From: Syngnathus acus
Lineage: Eukaryota > Chordata > Actinopteri > Syngnathiformes > Syngnathidae
NCBI RefSeq assembly: GCF_901709675.1
Contig: NC_051089.1
Location: 13,629,976 to 13,693,975, forward strand
DNA: 64,000 nt
Reading direction: 5' to 3'
Made by a program: the position numbers and the translations under genes. Below the pieces are notes generated by a model. It searched no databases, was not told where the DNA came from, and saw nothing but the letters and a program-made list of their open reading frames with translations. Numbering within the stretch: position 1 is the first letter of the stretch; every line of letters begins with the position of its first letter. Positions 13,990-28,734 of this stretch are shown piece by piece.

Positions 13990-14170
13990 AGAGCAGCGTT
14001 CCCTAACCTTTTTTGTGACACGGTTAGGTGCCGGACAAATTTTACCGGGGGCGGGTTGACGTCAGTGCCTCCCCAGGCATGAACCTCACCGCACGTCACT
14101 GGTTCACGCTTTTCAGAACACAGGTCGAATAATTTCTTTCTAATGTGTCGTGTGCTCTAGTTACCACATG
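13990..14170. mobile_element. hAT-like element remnant
   Basis: Begins 'gcgttccctaaccttttttg' and continues with 'gacacggttaggtgccgga', a worn form of the 'ccccaacctttttggcgcca' end seen at 2.7-3.2 kb. Right end unclear. Confidence 0.35.
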
Positions 14171-17039
14171 ATGGCGATAGTGTTTAGTCATTATGTTGAA
14201 ACGGATCAGGTCCACGTTGTTGTCATTTCATTTCTGAAATATCTTTCTGCATGTAAATAGACAATGGAGAAAGACCCTTTTTAATAATTAATGCTTATAT
14301 AGTGCATTTAGGAATATTAACATGCCTCATGTAAAATCATTCGTCATTTGTAATTGATAATTTTATTTTCAGTGCTTGAAGTTCAACAAATTTTAAAAGA
14401 TGAAAACGATGAACTGGATAGTTGACCAACTTTCTTGCCTGTAGATTGAAGTTTCCATATTCAAATGTATTAAAACCAAACCAAGTTCTCATTGTTGTTA
14501 TACACATGGTGTGTGCAAGTTTCACTCACATCGGCCTGTCATGTGATGAAATGAACATTTCAGTGAGTGTAAACTCTAATTTGATGTAGTAAAGCCATTA
14601 ACACCTGGCATAACTCTGAGGTGACGACTTTAGTTGAAAACTTGCTTTTATTTGACGCCAATCTTTGCTTTGAGGTCTTTCACGGCCTGTAAATCAACAT
14701 CACTAATTCATTGAAAGGCCGCAGGCAGTGAGGTCATGGTGTTCACATGAGCTTGAGTGGGAGGATCTTGGCATGTTGTGAGTGACCCCCTCGGTACAGA
14801 CCACCCCGTCCTTTGCTATTTCAGACCGATTGTGTAAAAACATAACACTCAGGCTGACTTTCATTTTTGGGAACGCTTGCTCTTTTACAGGCTCCTCTTC
14901 TTCAGGAAGACCCGCCACTGTAGATGCAGATTAGAAACACGGGGCTGCCTGTTGTATTGTAAACACAGAGCCCTCCAAAAAAGTGTTGGAATGTCTGCGG
15001 TGGGGGAGCTGGAGAGCGAGGTCAGCCAGAGGCCAAGACAGGTGGTATACATCAGAATCAAGGCTGACATCTCAGCATTAACTTATCCAAACAAGCGGCA
15101 GGCAGTATGTTGTCTCACTGGCACTGCGAGGAAGCAAAATGAAAGCGAAGGGGGAGGAATGGGGACAAGGCAGACAGGAACGAGTGGGAGTGCCCCCTCA
15201 ATGCAACGCGATCCTCTGGCCATCTCCTATTTAGACTCGCAGGAGAAAGACATTTAGAAAACAAGGCTAAAAATGACAATTGTTATTTTTCCCTCCTATC
15301 TTGATTCATTCGTAGATATAAATAGTTTAGGGATGACTTTTTTCCTGAGAGAGCACAGTGCAAGCAGGAATTATACGACACAACAGCCAGCCATTTTCAT
15401 CTTCATTTAAGTTGCGGATGAGCTTGTACACCTTTGTTCTCTATTTGATCGCGCGGCGCCAATGCAAACACACTAGCGCACAGTATGAATTGAAAGCAAG
15501 GACAAACCAGTCAAAGCATGGTTTTTATCTCAATAGTCGCACTTAATGAGGTGTAATGGTGAGGTCTGTTTTTAAAGATTTGAAAGTATTAAATGAGTAT
15601 GCACCGCAATTTTACACTGAAATAATTCGGTTGTATAACTGCCTCATTGGTACATATCTGTCATTTTTACAAATACTAAAGAAACTTTGCAAAGAAAGTT
15701 AAAAAAAAAAACACAATGTTGTCATAGCAATAGATAATGGTGACTGAGAAACTATTATCAATAACTGTAACAGTAAACAAAACAAGGCTGTGTCTTTAAA
15801 TTACAGAGTTAACTTTTCCTGTGACTCACTCATCTCATCCATGGAATATTTTTAAGGTCAACAAGCAAACTTGACTTGTAAACATTGGAGAGTCACTCTC
15901 AAAGTCATTGGTCCACTTGGATTGTTTTTACAAACCATGAACTGCTGCTATCTGTATACATACAGACATTATGTGCAAAAAGTGAACAGTCCAAATAGAT
16001 TCCATATAAGTTGTATTTATTTGAGGTCAGTCAAACTTAAAGAATGCTCCCTCTTGGCGTGCACTTTACTGCACACTTCCCACCGTTGTACAATTATATT
16101 CACTCAGTGGATTGTAAAGAACTGACTGACCTTACAGGGGAACGAGCCCTTATGCAGTCTTCTCATCCATGACAGTCATTTTGTGAGCAGCCTGCAATTG
16201 CTTGAAAGACATCACTGGCTGACTTCACCATAAATGGAGCTGAGTTTTTGTAAACAGTACTTACCAAGCCGTGCTCATATGGCCTGTTAAGGACAGTATA
16301 TGAAGCTTGTCTTTTTGTTGGCACGCTTTGGTGGTACTTACTGCATGTTGGTGTAATTATCTTTTTTTTTTTTTTTTTATCTAGATTTAATATTTCTTTG
16401 GATACAAAATAGCACGACATAGTGACATTCATTCAAACTGCAATCGTGCAGGGATCTTAATGTTCTGTGGTTTTAATGTTGCAATTATAGAGCACTCTAT
16501 TCATAACATTATGGTTATATTACATTATACTCACAATATCGTGACCCTTATTGTTTCAAAACAAACGCTCTTGCAAATTATAAGGCACCATATCTGACAA
16601 GATAATATAAAACAGTATCTTCAGTTTCTGACATTGAATTAGTAGAGGGATTTTTCGTCCCTCACTGGCTTGGAGTCACCATTGGGGACTGGCTTTCCTT
16701 CCTCATAACTTAGCCTCACTCACTCACCCACCAACCTGATTTACCTTCAAATTGTGGAGGCCAACCATGACTAGGTTTGAACATAAAGTACCTTTTTCCC
16801 CACACACATTCAAAAACAGTTACTGGCAACCCACGGAACATCTCCGTCATCAAACACCTACTCTTCTCAATTGACTTTCACTCCTCTCCCCCCAAAATCA
16901 ATTTACCCTGACCTCTGCACCACATTTTTGGTCTTCTTCAATCAACCCTCAAGAAGGGATAATTATTTTGACCAAGCAGATTGGGGTGACAATTGGGCTG
17001 AAGATAGATGCCATTTTGGGCTCATAAACTGAAGTTAAG

Positions 17040-17175
17040 TAAATTCAATGTAATGTGCTGGTGATGGCCTAATGGCTCAATAAGTAGCACTGCTGACATT
17101 GGACACAGAAATTATGTGGCAAGTGGCCCACCCATGAAAAATGCATAAGTGCTACAGAAAATGAATGGATGCGCA
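17040..17175 (+). mobile_element. Deleted SINE remnant
   Basis: A head-like 'gatggcctaatggctca' followed within 100 bases by the tail motif 'cagaaaatgaatggatg', as in an internally deleted copy of the window's main SINE family. Confidence 0.3.
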
Positions 17176-17559
17176 GATACATTACATAATTATATGAAAT
17201 TCAAAGTCCTATAACAAAATGGAGCACCTTTATCAGTATATTCTCTTGATGAAGTGCATGAGATCATTCAAAAAATCTATATACTTATACAGTAAAACTA
17301 AGGTGCCAAGTGAAGCAAGACTAGGTAGTTTCAACATTTCATCAAATCTTGTGTGACTTTTCAGAGCAGAGAAAAAATATGAATCACTTTGAGTTGCATG
17401 ACTGCAGCGTGCCTGCACAACTCACTGATAACAAAGACAAAAGCCCATTGACATAAGTTGATAGGAATACTTAAAGCAGTCGATGTGGACAGCCGGCCAA
17501 GGCGAATGAGTTCACAAGGTGAAGAAAGATGCATCAGAAATGTGATAAACACTCGCATG

Positions 17560-17705
17560 GAGATAAACCTCTGCCTCACAGTCAAGAGGTTTTGGGTTCA
17601 AATCTCGGCTCAGGCCTCCCTGTTTGGACTTTCCATGTTGTGTGGCTTTCTTCCACATTCCAAAAACATGCATTTGAGGTTAATCGAAAATTCTAACCAA
17701 CAATA
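17560..17705 (+). mobile_element. 5' SINE fragment with clear box B
   Basis: tRNA-like head with 'ctctgcctcacagtcaagag' and box B 'gggttcaaatc', then 'ccacattccaaaaacatgca'. The 3' half is missing. Confidence 0.6.
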
Positions 17706-20700
17706 GAAAGAAAAAAGCTGAAGTGAGTTCTAAGTGGTGTCAAAATTGTTTGACTTTATAGAAAGGGTGAAACCATTACAGAAGCAAGAATGTCTAAAAA
17801 ATGCTGTCATGACAAAATTATAAAGTGCTTGATAAGATACAGTAACAAATTGTAGCACTGTTTTTTGGACCAATAAAATGAAACGGCATGTTTTTTTTCA
17901 GCATACCTAATCTGTTACAACACACTAATTGGTCTCCATTGCCTCTGGAAGAGACCAGGCTGCTTCCTTATCTACTATAACCATAAAAACTAGCAGACTT
18001 CCTTTTCACAGTTTTTTTTCTACAGTACGCTTCTTCATGCTCTGCATTTGGATTGATACTCTGCCCTCCTTAAGACAACAATCTGGTTCTATATTTGTGC
18101 AAGGCGATTGTAAAAAAAAAAAAAAAAACTATATACATGTTGAAATAAAATTTTAAAAGTGTCGGACAAACCCTACCTAAATTGAAATGCCAAAGTGCAA
18201 TCTTTTAAAATATTTTAGTCATCCTCGGTATTCTCCTTTGGTGTTGCAAGACAACTGCATCGGTTTTATTTGGGAGAGTGAATGTTTTAGGCTGACGACA
18301 GGTCCCGTGGTGCGAAACGATGCCGGTAATGGGTGGAGACAACATTTTCTTATTTTTTGACGGAGGAGGGTGAATTGCATTACCTGCAGGCAGCCAATAG
18401 GCTGGCACTACTCTATCGCTTTCCATCACTTTCACTCCGTTGCAGCATCTGAGGCCAACTTAGCACCATTCATAATGCATGATCACCACTCCACCCCCTC
18501 CCCCTCGCTCAGGCCTGTCATGGCCCGTTCCCTCTGACAAGTCAGCCAAACTCTACTTTAGCTCCTAAGAGGATGTCAACGGTTGCATAATTTAAATGCC
18601 ACCCGCTGTTTTCAAAGTTCATGTTTTATCAAAATTGCAGCAGATTGGCTTTGAGGGGGAGTTTTATCCAAATGGAGTAGAAGAGGATGCTCCAGTTGAG
18701 ACAATGATGTGGGCGGTGACCAAAAGTTTCTCTGAGAAACTTTTTGGGGCTAACCTTAGTAACATGGACAGTCCATTTTTCCCCCCAGACCTATAACATA
18801 TTTTAAACCATATATGGTCACGTGGACATGATTTATCGTGGCCTGCATCTCCAGCTGTCGCACAGGATGGGGTGAGTGGGGGTTCCCCAGCAGAGAGTTC
18901 CAATATGGAGGGCAGCATTGTCTCAAGCTTTTAGGACTTGGCTCCCGGGACTTGGCTTGTGGAACGGAAGTCTATGGACTTGCGACCAACTCATTTGAAA
19001 TACAGAAAATTATGACGAGGAGCGAAGACGATTTATGTTCTCGTTCGTCCCTTGTTAGTTATCAAGCATTTTTCCGCTTTATAGTAAGTTTTTTCTTTTT
19101 TCAGGTTTATTGATGCATTTATATTTATCCAGATTTCCCCCAAAATATAAAAGGGCCTTTCAAGTTTCAAGGAAATCGTTTATGTCCAGTGGTATCTTTA
19201 AGGTTGACTGCAATTTCTGCCATGCTGCAGGTCAAATTCAGACTTTGAATTTTTCTAAACATTTCCCAGTGTGGAATAATTCATTGCACAGTCCTTTTAC
19301 TTTACAGGCAACAAACATTTTAAGGCAACAGTAACAGCTGTCATTCAAGAACAACATTCAAGTACAGGCGGAAATAAGTCAATAACAATCAGCAGAAAAC
19401 TGTGAAAAACTTTAGAATACTCTTCAAACACAGCCTAATTTTAATGAGGGAACCTCTAACGTCTCATTTTTTAATTGTCACAAGCCTGTTCATTTAACTT
19501 GTATTACAAGTGACTACTGCTAACTAATCTCAGCCTTTCTTCTCTTCTCAGGTTCTTCTTTTATCATTTAGGGCTTGTGGTGAATAAAATACAAATTTAT
19601 CAACAATTAATTACATCTTTACATTTGAAAATGATGTCATCCATCATTGTGAAGCTTTCTTGGAGAAGTCTCACTGCAGGGAAATCCCACTGGACCTCTA
19701 AGATTTTCAAGCCGGTCTCTAACCAAGGTTAATATTTGATGAAATTAGTTCTGCTCACTGCTTCTGCTCTCCTACTTCTGTCTTGCAAATCCAACCACAT
19801 ATTTTCCCACCTTTTCATAAACAATTCATTTGCATTCAATGTCAGTTTAAATCTAGTTGAAAAGAACATACAATTTTCACAGCAAACATGTCATGTCATT
19901 TAATATCTAATAAGACTCGTGTGGAGCAGTTTTCAACAAGAATCATCTCGTGGGAAAAGTCCATATGGATTAAACATTAACATTTTGTACGTAAAGATTA
20001 ATTCTCGAAACAGGACATTTGTAAGAACAATGCTACTTGAGATGAACCAAAGACTGCAGAAGTAAGAGAAAAGCTATTTTACTTCACTATTAAACAGGCA
20101 AAATGGTTTTATAATCCAGGTAGATCATTCTCTATGCTCCTCACGATACTGTAATCAATTACAAATGCCACAAAGTCAACTTTTTGGATGAGTGAGTGGA
20201 GCAAAATCCCGGTGTTTACGTGGCGCGTACTGATTTAGTGTCTCTGAATGGTGTACCTAACATCTCGCTGCTATTAAGTGCCTTGTTATTGTACATTGGA
20301 TGAGAACCATGCCTTCGCTCTGTGCTGCTCCAAATGGAAGAGAAGAATGTGCGATTAACATGTTTAGTTTGGAGTCCTGTGATTGATACTCTGTGCCATT
20401 AGGAGATTTACCTTGCAAAGATTTACTGAGGTGCAATGTAAATGTTAGTGTGGACTCTGTCTATCTATCTATATCAATCTATTGCTTCCAAAAATATACC
20501 AAGTGTTAGCTCAATTACTATTTTTGCTTTGGACTAAAAACCCGTGAGATCATCTCCCTTCAGTCTCATCTTGAGCTGGTAAAACGCAAGGAAGATTGTA
20601 TCGTAAAAATATTTACGAGTCATTATTCTTTCAACTACCGTGACTCGTCAATTTAGTAATGGCTTTATTAATTTCAATGTAATTATTTTGCAACGCTGGG

Positions 20701-23212
20701 GTGCTACCACTGGGGATTTTTTGAAGAAAAAAAAAAAAAATATATACATATACACAGAAGACATAGGATTGGATACTAAATCCAAATGGAAATGCAATTC
20801 TTGGTTGAACAAGACAGCTAAATTGTGTTCATTATGTAACAGCGTGGCCGAGACTTGTACTGATGAGAAAATATAAACAAACTGTTAAATTAATCACGCC
20901 CTGTCAGGATCAATCATTTATCTCTGCTGAGAATGAGTTCGGTGCTGTCAATGTGCGTACGCATATATCTTCATGTTACGCCAGCACCACACAAGGGCCC
21001 AGTTTGTGTTGACAAAACTCAAATAGGCTTCATTTACTAAATCAGTCATGTAAAAAGAGCAGCTGGCTGATGACGCTATTTTTGATTTGCATCCAAGTCA
21101 TTACGTCAAGTTTGGCTATGTGAAGTTGTGGAATTTAACATTAGCCTTTCAAAGTATTCGGCTGATGTTGATTAGGCAACAAACCTTTTTTAACACAGTT
21201 GTTATGAAGCGTTGTGTTTACAAGTGGGTGGCGGGTGGTTTACATTCCACAGCTTCTGCGCAAACAACTGAACGTGTGCACATCCCGTCCGCTGAGCCCA
21301 AGTGTCCAAACATCAGTGAGATTTGCTTGAGTCTTAAGTGCCCGCAGACCCAGTCCAACGTCAATTTGTCAGTGGTGCCACACTTCCTGCACCTGAGATT
21401 TCCTGGTAGAACATTGGCCATCCCTGTGCATGATCCCTCTCTGGATCAGAAATTTGCTTCATTCAGGGAAGAGAGTAGAGTTATTTTGATTAGATCCATT
21501 GCTTAGAGAAACATATTTCAACATTTTTGTTCAATTTTTAGATAAAATGGTCAAAACAAACATACAATTTCACAAAAATTGTAGTCATTATACAAAGAAC
21601 AATATATATATATATTTTTAATGTACAGAGTGCTAGTAAAACAAGGAGAGAAATGCAAATGTGTCGATCAAGCAATCTACGGACAAATGAATTTAAACTC
21701 AAATACAAATGCAAAAATATTCTTTGGTCTCCAAGTTGCTAATGTATCAGATTACTGTGGCATCTAATCTGGCCCACAGTTACATGAGCATTTCCCGGGG
21801 TAATTATGCTCCTTCCCTCCTCCTCTGCATCATTATGTTGTTTTCTCTCATTTTGTGTTTGCCCACCCACCGAACGTCCCCTAGAGAAGTCTACAGCAGT
21901 CTCACATCCCTCCAGTGTCTGCTAGCTGGGAATCTGCTGCCCTTTGCTTGAAACGGAACAACCCCCTGTGTCCTATATTACATAAATAAACAGGAAGTGG
22001 AGGCTGTTTTGCCTCGGAAGGATGTGGTGAGTGGGTTTATTTTCACCAAGTTCAGAGTAATTCTATGAGATAAAGAGATGGCACAGCTCACATTTTTGTT
22101 GTGAGGATTGATTTAGGTCTTTTAAAACAGGTGACATTTATATGTAAATTTTTCCCATGTTGTGGTAAATCTCAGCGGAGCTACAAATTTCCACTCAAGA
22201 GAAAAGAGTATCTATTTAGATGGTCCCAGTGGATCCTATCTGCAGCATTTCCTCTTAAATAGCTCTGAGTGGTGGGAATGTTTCCAAGCAAAGGAAATAC
22301 TTGAATGTTTATGTTCCACAAGTTACAAGATCAAGGACAAGCGCATCCCTCATTTTAATTTCTCCAAAGCCAAGAAAATGTGTTTGGCAAAAGTGCTTTT
22401 ATGGCAAGTTTGCAAAAAGTTTGAAACATACAATCATGTTAGTGATCCACGTTTTGTTGTTTGTTGTTTTCTTGCCTCAGTAAAAAAAAATTGTATTCTT
22501 ACCCTTTTGTTGTCAGTGTATGTCTGAAAGGTCTCGCTAGTCAATGATAGATGGAATATATGTGTGAGTTGCTTGTTTTCTCCACAAATGATTCATCCTA
22601 ACGTGCTGAACGCAAGCACAGCTTGCTCATATTTGTTGGTTTACATCATCCGTGATGTGCAATCTCACCTGTAGTAAGGCCGTTTAATATTTCTCTAACT
22701 CCTTTCTGGCAGTCTACAACTCACATCCTCGACTTCACTTCAAGTTTGTTGTGTTTCCAGACTGATATAAGATACGGCATATTAAGTATTATTAAGAGGA
22801 GGCAAGTCTTAGTCAACATTGCACACTTGATTATACTTGAAATAGCATTCAAATTCTAGCGTTATGGCTGAAATATTGAGCAAACGTACCCGCAACCTTG
22901 AAGAAAATTGATTTGACACAGTTAAGTGGCAACAAGGAACATGTCGCTATCCTATGTATGACATGGGCTATCTCAGCTGTCTTGGATGAGATATCAAGGG
23001 AAAAGATTCATGCTTTGAATTAAGATTAGCGATCCAGTGAGGTTTGCATGTGATTGACATGGAACATCATTGACAAAGCTCAAAGACACACACACGCACA
23101 CACGACAAGAGCACGATGTCAGATGTCCTGCTGGTTTTTAGTTTTAACCTGCATCTTATAGCTTAATATGACAATGTTGGTAAAAAACATAACTGCTGGT
23201 GCTGATAAGCAG

Positions 23213-23535
23213 GGTTGTCAAACTCTTTTTTTTTTGCGGGCCGCATTGTAGTCATAGCTTCTTTCGGAGGGCCATTATGACTGTCAACCCAAATAAATGT
23301 ATGAGCACCTCATATAATATACAGTAAAAGCTACAAAACAAACTGACAAATAACTTGTTTTCAAATCAGACGAGTAAAAACTAGTCAAATATTTAAAAAG
23401 AAAGATATTATTAAAAGTGAAGACAATTTGCAATTCTAGTAATGACACATGAATTTGATGCACAATTTGTCTTCGCGGGCCACATAAAATAATGTGGCGG
23501 GCCGTATCTGGCCCCCGGGCCTTGAGTTTGATGTG
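23213..23535. mobile_element. hAT-like MITE, about 320 bp
   Basis: Imperfect terminal inverted repeats: left 'cagggttgtcaaactc', right 'gagtttgatgtgat'. Sub-terminal G/C-rich blocks mirror each other (gcgggccgcattg near the left end, gcgggccgtatctggccccc near the right). No coding sequence. Confidence 0.6.
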
Positions 23536-23904
23536 ATATAGCCTCTACAGTAAATACTAATGACATCTGTTTATAATGACTGAATGTTGTAATGAGTCAC
23601 AAATAATCTATTGAGAGTATACCTACTCCTAACAGCCCCTCACCCCTTTGCCCCTGATTGAAGATGACAGTTTGGTTAAACTGCTTTAGAGAGAAATCAT
23701 AAAGAGAGGAAAGCGTTAATTATTTAAGTCAGTCGCCATTCTTTACCAAAAGTGCCACACTAAAGTGGAACTTATCTGATGCTAGTTTGTCATAGGTGTA
23801 TGTGTCATGTAGGTCAGTGTAATGCATTGCATCGACTTTGTTGACTTTGTTGAATGTGATGATAACTTCTGTCCATTTTTTATAGCGTTTGTCCTTCTTC
23901 GTTT

Positions 23905-23985
23905 CACAGGTGAGCTGGGGAATAACCCAGCTGACATATGGCGAGAGGAACCCTGAATCACCCTAAACAGGTTACCAGCCAAACG
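23905..23985 (-). mobile_element. SINE fragment, reverse orientation
   Basis: Reverse-complement tail of the main SINE: 'caggtgagctggggaataac', 'tggcgagaggaaccctg' and 'ggttaccagccaaacgcag'. Confidence 0.45.
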
Positions 23986-26900
23986 CAGTATTTTTACAGA
24001 CATCACTGTCTTGCATTTTACACACAGAAATAACCACCTCGGAATTTTTGTCCACAAGTCATTAATGGAGTGTGAGGTTCATTGATTTCAGGCAAAAGTC
24101 ACCCTTCTTCTGTCCTTGCTGCTTGCTAGAGGTGTGACAAGTTATGCCTTGATGGCAGCCTGATAAAACGTGGCAACCAAAAGCCTTTCTGCGAATCAGC
24201 AGTCAGAGGAAGGAATCTGAGCGATCAGATTGTTTCATCTCAGAGCCTTACATGTGTCCCCTGATCAGCTTTAATGTATTCACGAGGAAGGAGACTTATC
24301 AGCACAGCTATTGGCCCACCGTCATTAATGTGTCCCAGGCCTCCCTCGCTCCATGTTGGGGTGAAAAGCTTCAAAGTTTCCCAGGGCCTCCAAATGGATG
24401 TTTGGCCCTACCACAGAGGACGCGGGGAACACAAGCTAAGTGCTTTAGCAGCGTGTGACTCTAACTCAGTGCGACAAGCTCAGTGTGGCGTGAAGAGGAA
24501 GAGTGCTGTGTGAGGTGACTTATGGGACAATGGACCCGCTTCTCACAAATAAAACATGAGCCCTATACAGAGCTTCTCAAAATGTTCACTGTTGGCTTCT
24601 CTTACGTGTTTGGCTCGTGAGGAGGTGATGGTGGTGGTGTGGGGAGGATAGGTGTGTGTGTGGCGGGGGCAACAACGTGATTTAATGCTCCTGCAGTCAT
24701 TTGATAAGCCAGCGGATACAATGGAGGGCATTTATGTTACATGATTTTACTTTGTTTTTGTTGGGTTTTCTTGAAAAGGCAATGTGCTAACGACACTAGA
24801 CAGGCAAATATTAATCAGAAGTTATTTATTCCTCGAAATGTATTTTTGACACTGAATCTTCCCTCTTTTATAGTAAGTTTTGAGACGCTTTCATGATTTG
24901 CTTTTATGTTTGACCAATAAAAGCTTACGTATCTTATATATACGTACGATATACGTATCTTAGCCTGGGTGGTAATTTATAGTGGTGATGTTTCAGAAAA
25001 AAAATCCACCTGTTACTGGAACTAATCCTCAATTCATAAATATATTACATATATCATTATTATTATCCTGCAAAATCTGTTGTAGTAGATAAAAAAACAA
25101 GAGCAAATTGTAAAATAAAATGCTGAAAATGCTATTAAATAGGAATTAAGTAGCATGGTGTATTTGACCTTGATGTTTCTCATTGCCAAAAACGTCATGT
25201 TTTTCATAGCCAAAAACTAACATGAGCATTTTAAATCACATTTTCCCTTTAAGTAGTAGGGCGTCTTCCTCAATAAGCATTGAAATATTCATCCAAAATG
25301 TACAACAGATCTTGTTTAAAAAGTATGACATGCATTGCTTACCAGCCACAATTTTATTGTAACTTACTAGGAAGAAATAAACAATACTGTGAAATGAATA
25401 CTCCTCCGATAGTATCAAACAAAAATGAGATTTATTACTTTTGTAAATACAACATTTTTATATAGATCTTATCTCAGAGATGGACCTAATGCTGTCATGT
25501 ACTTAAAAAAAAACAATGTACTGCGATTATTATGTACATAATGCCATCTCTAAAATGTTCCTATGGTTTCTATTGTGGAGGTCTTGAGCGTGCAAAGCGC
25601 TAGAGCCAACAAACCACAGACTTTTGCCTTCAATGACGTCAACTGGCTCATCAAAATGTGAGTGAAAAGGCGCATAAATAAAACATATAGTAAGTGCACC
25701 GAGTGCACAAACATAAAACAACATTTACCCAAGGTCGCTGACAAAAAAAAGTTTCAGCACTTTACTGATGCCTTTTAAACACTCGTCCTAAACACTCTGT
25801 ACATGAGATAAAGATAGCACTGATTCATGTTTCTCAATAGTGTACATTATCTCAAAAGACTAGCAGAATGAAGACAGTGGAAAATTTCATCCAACACAAA
25901 ATTTAGAGAATACGTGATGTATTAAAAACAAAAATCAGTATTTACATGTATTCTGCACCATTGCCATTGTTGCGTAAGGCGACAAATATGAAAATCTCAT
26001 GGTTGGAGAAACAGTGAACGTTTAAAACTTATTTAAAAGTTTGTCTTTGCAAATGAGAACATGTTTCCACATACTGGCAGGTACGGTGCTACACCAGGGC
26101 GAGGGGGTGCTAACGGACGGTCAGAAATCTATCTAGACACGGTTCAACCCCTCTAGCATTTGATTGGATATTCTCAAATATAGTTATTAATTAAGTAATT
26201 AATTTTCTCAGCTCCTCTATGTATCGGCGCAGGTCCCCTTTAGCACTGGGAGAGAAAAAGAAAATCCAGGAGCCATGCCTGCATACTGGCCAGCCGCCAT
26301 GCTGTTTTTTGTCCACTGCCACAGACAAGCCAACTTAATTGAGTAGCATTTGAAGTCTTTATCATTAAAGGTGGTAAAAGACACACGCACACACACATTC
26401 ATATAATATAGTCATATCAAACTGCCAATGTTTAAAAGAGTCATGTTGTGATTTTACTGTCAAATTTATAAAATGAGATCATTTTATTATGTAAAACGCA
26501 CCAATCGGCTTCAACTTTTTATTAGTCTTACTTGCGGTGGCCTTGGTTCACGTTAAAACTTCCACCATGTAAAAGTTGTACTTGCTGAATAAATTCATGA
26601 TCGTGCTGCAGCAGATTGAATTTTTCATACGCTGCGAGTGTTGCTGCAATGACAAACAGAGCGTAATAGATGTCGTTCCCTCCCATTTTTAAACAATACA
26701 GCTGCCAGCTGCAGACCATTTCTCTGGGTTTTCTCCTGTACACATACCTTGGATTCAGTTTCTTTTTAGACAACCAAACAAAGAATATGAGGTCAGAATT
26801 AAAATTTCATTTATTATAATGAAACTGAGGCGAGTGAAGCCCTACATTGCAATGACTTTAAAGGCTTAAACGTAAATGTAAACCTAAGTAATGTTAAAAT

Positions 26901-27609
26901 GAAAGAGTCGAGCTAGATGCATGTAGATTACACACTTTTGAAATAACAAATTTGTTCAAAGCAATGAATGATACTCAGCTACACTTCCATTTAAAGGTTT
27001 GCACACAGTCTCTCATTCAATAGCAATAGAAAGTAATATTGTAACACTCAAGATCACCTTTTAAAGGTTTTGTTTGGTCTTGTCTCCAACTCGTGACCTG
27101 ACCTGCTTTTCTTCAATTTCCTTAAGTATTAATTATTATTAATGCAATAATAATGAGAAATCATTTGGCCAAACATTAATTGTTTGCATGTTATGCTTTG
27201 AAAAGGTTACAGACTGTTTGGCTGTCAAATGTATTCAAAGAAAATAAAAATCAAAGAGAGAATGTTCTTTTGGCTGGTAGTGGATGTAAGATCATGATTT
27301 CTCATAATAATTAACGATGTAAAAAATGGTAAGTAGTGACATAATCTCAAAGTGTTGTATGTCTGGGAACGTCAACCCAGTTAAATAAGAAAAAAAAAAA
27401 CATTAGAAACAACCTTCAGCATGTTATAATGCAGTTGCACAGACGGCATACCAAACAAGGAGCATGATTTGCACCTTTTTATACAAATATTGCATCGGAT
27501 GAACAAATGTTTATTTAACATTATAAAACACAACATAAAAAGCGCCCCAAATTTATTTTAGACAGCATATCTTTCACCGAGGTTTTGTTGCAAAACGTAT
27601 GATGAATGG

Positions 27610-27935
27610 CTTCTCATTTGAGCTGCCTCAAGTAGACACGCACGCACGCACTCGTCCACATCGACCACATTAAATCCATGATGACTTGCCTATTTTTAGA
27701 CGAGATGCTTGCAGAAGGCCAGCAACACTGCGGCCCCTCCTCGTCCTGCAGGTCTGATTGTGTTTCCACACAAAGTCCGGAAGCTGTCTGGCCTTTTCGA
27801 GCTGATCGTTGGGAGGAAACACACTGCATGCCGGTCGGGCACATGTCCAGGTCCAAGTCCACGGCCGCGTCACTTCACACACAGGCCCTTCTCTCCTCGT
27901 GTAAAACAGCATTGTTGTTATCCTTCAGGAACTAA
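27610..27935. other. GC-rich island, possible unrecognised exon
   Basis: A block of high GC in a strongly AT-rich region. On the minus strand one open frame reads AVDLDLDMCPTGMQC, then a stretch with RSARKGQTASGLC and GPQCCW, cysteine-rich like a secreted peptide. On the plus strand other frames are open as well, and 'tgcctatttttag' at 27688-27700 could serve as an acceptor. I do not recognise either product. It may equally be an untranslated or regulatory element, about 1 kb from the rbpms2 promoter. Confidence 0.15.
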
Positions 27936-28734
27936 AAGAATGACAGCTCAATCGGCGTGTTGTGTTTTATGAGTCAAAGAACGAACATGTGAACGAGAAC
28001 GCATAAAATACATTTGGGAAAATATTTGGACGAATGTACAGAGAGCATTCTCTATATTTATTAAGTAAAACACAAATATTTATTCATGGAATACAGGGTA
28101 ATTTTATTATTTTTAATATAGCTGCTCGGAAAGTCACTGTGCATTACATTTGTATTATCAGACGTTTCAATTTGGAATTCACACACGTATGAAGCACACG
28201 TTCTGTATTCTGAAACAGCGCAGATAATAAAAACAAAAGTGCACACTTTGTTTATTTTATAATATAACATACTGTATTGTGTATTATCTAAACGTATAAT
28301 ATCAACATATTCCTCTATATTTTCATATTTTTGCTATGAATCATAAATAATAGAATAACAAAAAGAACAATACGTCTTGAAATCACAATTAGGATACATT
28401 AGTAATTGGACAAACTAAGAGCCAGATGAATATATAAGCCCGTTGTGACCAATGTTGTAGTTTTCCTCCATGTACAGGACATTAAAATGCCATGTTAAAT
28501 TTTACACACACAAAAATGCTACCTTTAAATTCACCACCGCGTGCACTTTAACTAAAATGAAGTCATGCAATAAAAATAATCTTTTCCACTGTTTTTTATT
28601 CAGTCTACGGGTGCGCTTTTTCTATTATTCTGAGGTAAGACTATATTATTATTATTTTTCTTTTCTCAAAAGAGATCTTAAAAAATCCCAAAGAAATTGT
28701 TAGTGTCCCTAATAAAGTGGCAGTGTCAACGGTG

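Larger units (their letters stand above)
12665..28730. other. 16-kb intergenic region, repeat-rich
   Basis: Between psma4 and rbpms2. Apart from the repeats listed separately and one GC-rich island near 27.6-27.9 kb, it is AT-rich with no reading frame that resembles a known protein and no recognisable tRNA or other RNA gene. Simple runs include a (TCTA)n tract near 20460, a (TA)n tract near 21605 and an ACAC tract near 23090. Confidence 0.6.

Noticed and set aside
21087-21506. Plus-strand 139-residue open frame
   Set aside because: Longest frame in the 16-kb gap, but low-complexity-free sequence with no family resemblance and no promoter or splice context; probably chance.
26528-26773. Minus-strand 81-residue open frame
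   Set aside because: No recognisable domain, no supporting splice structure, AT-rich context.
27814-27850. Plus-strand ACRSGTC as an adrenomedullin-like ring
   Set aside because: Residues after the ring do not follow the family pattern, and there is no amidation or processing site.
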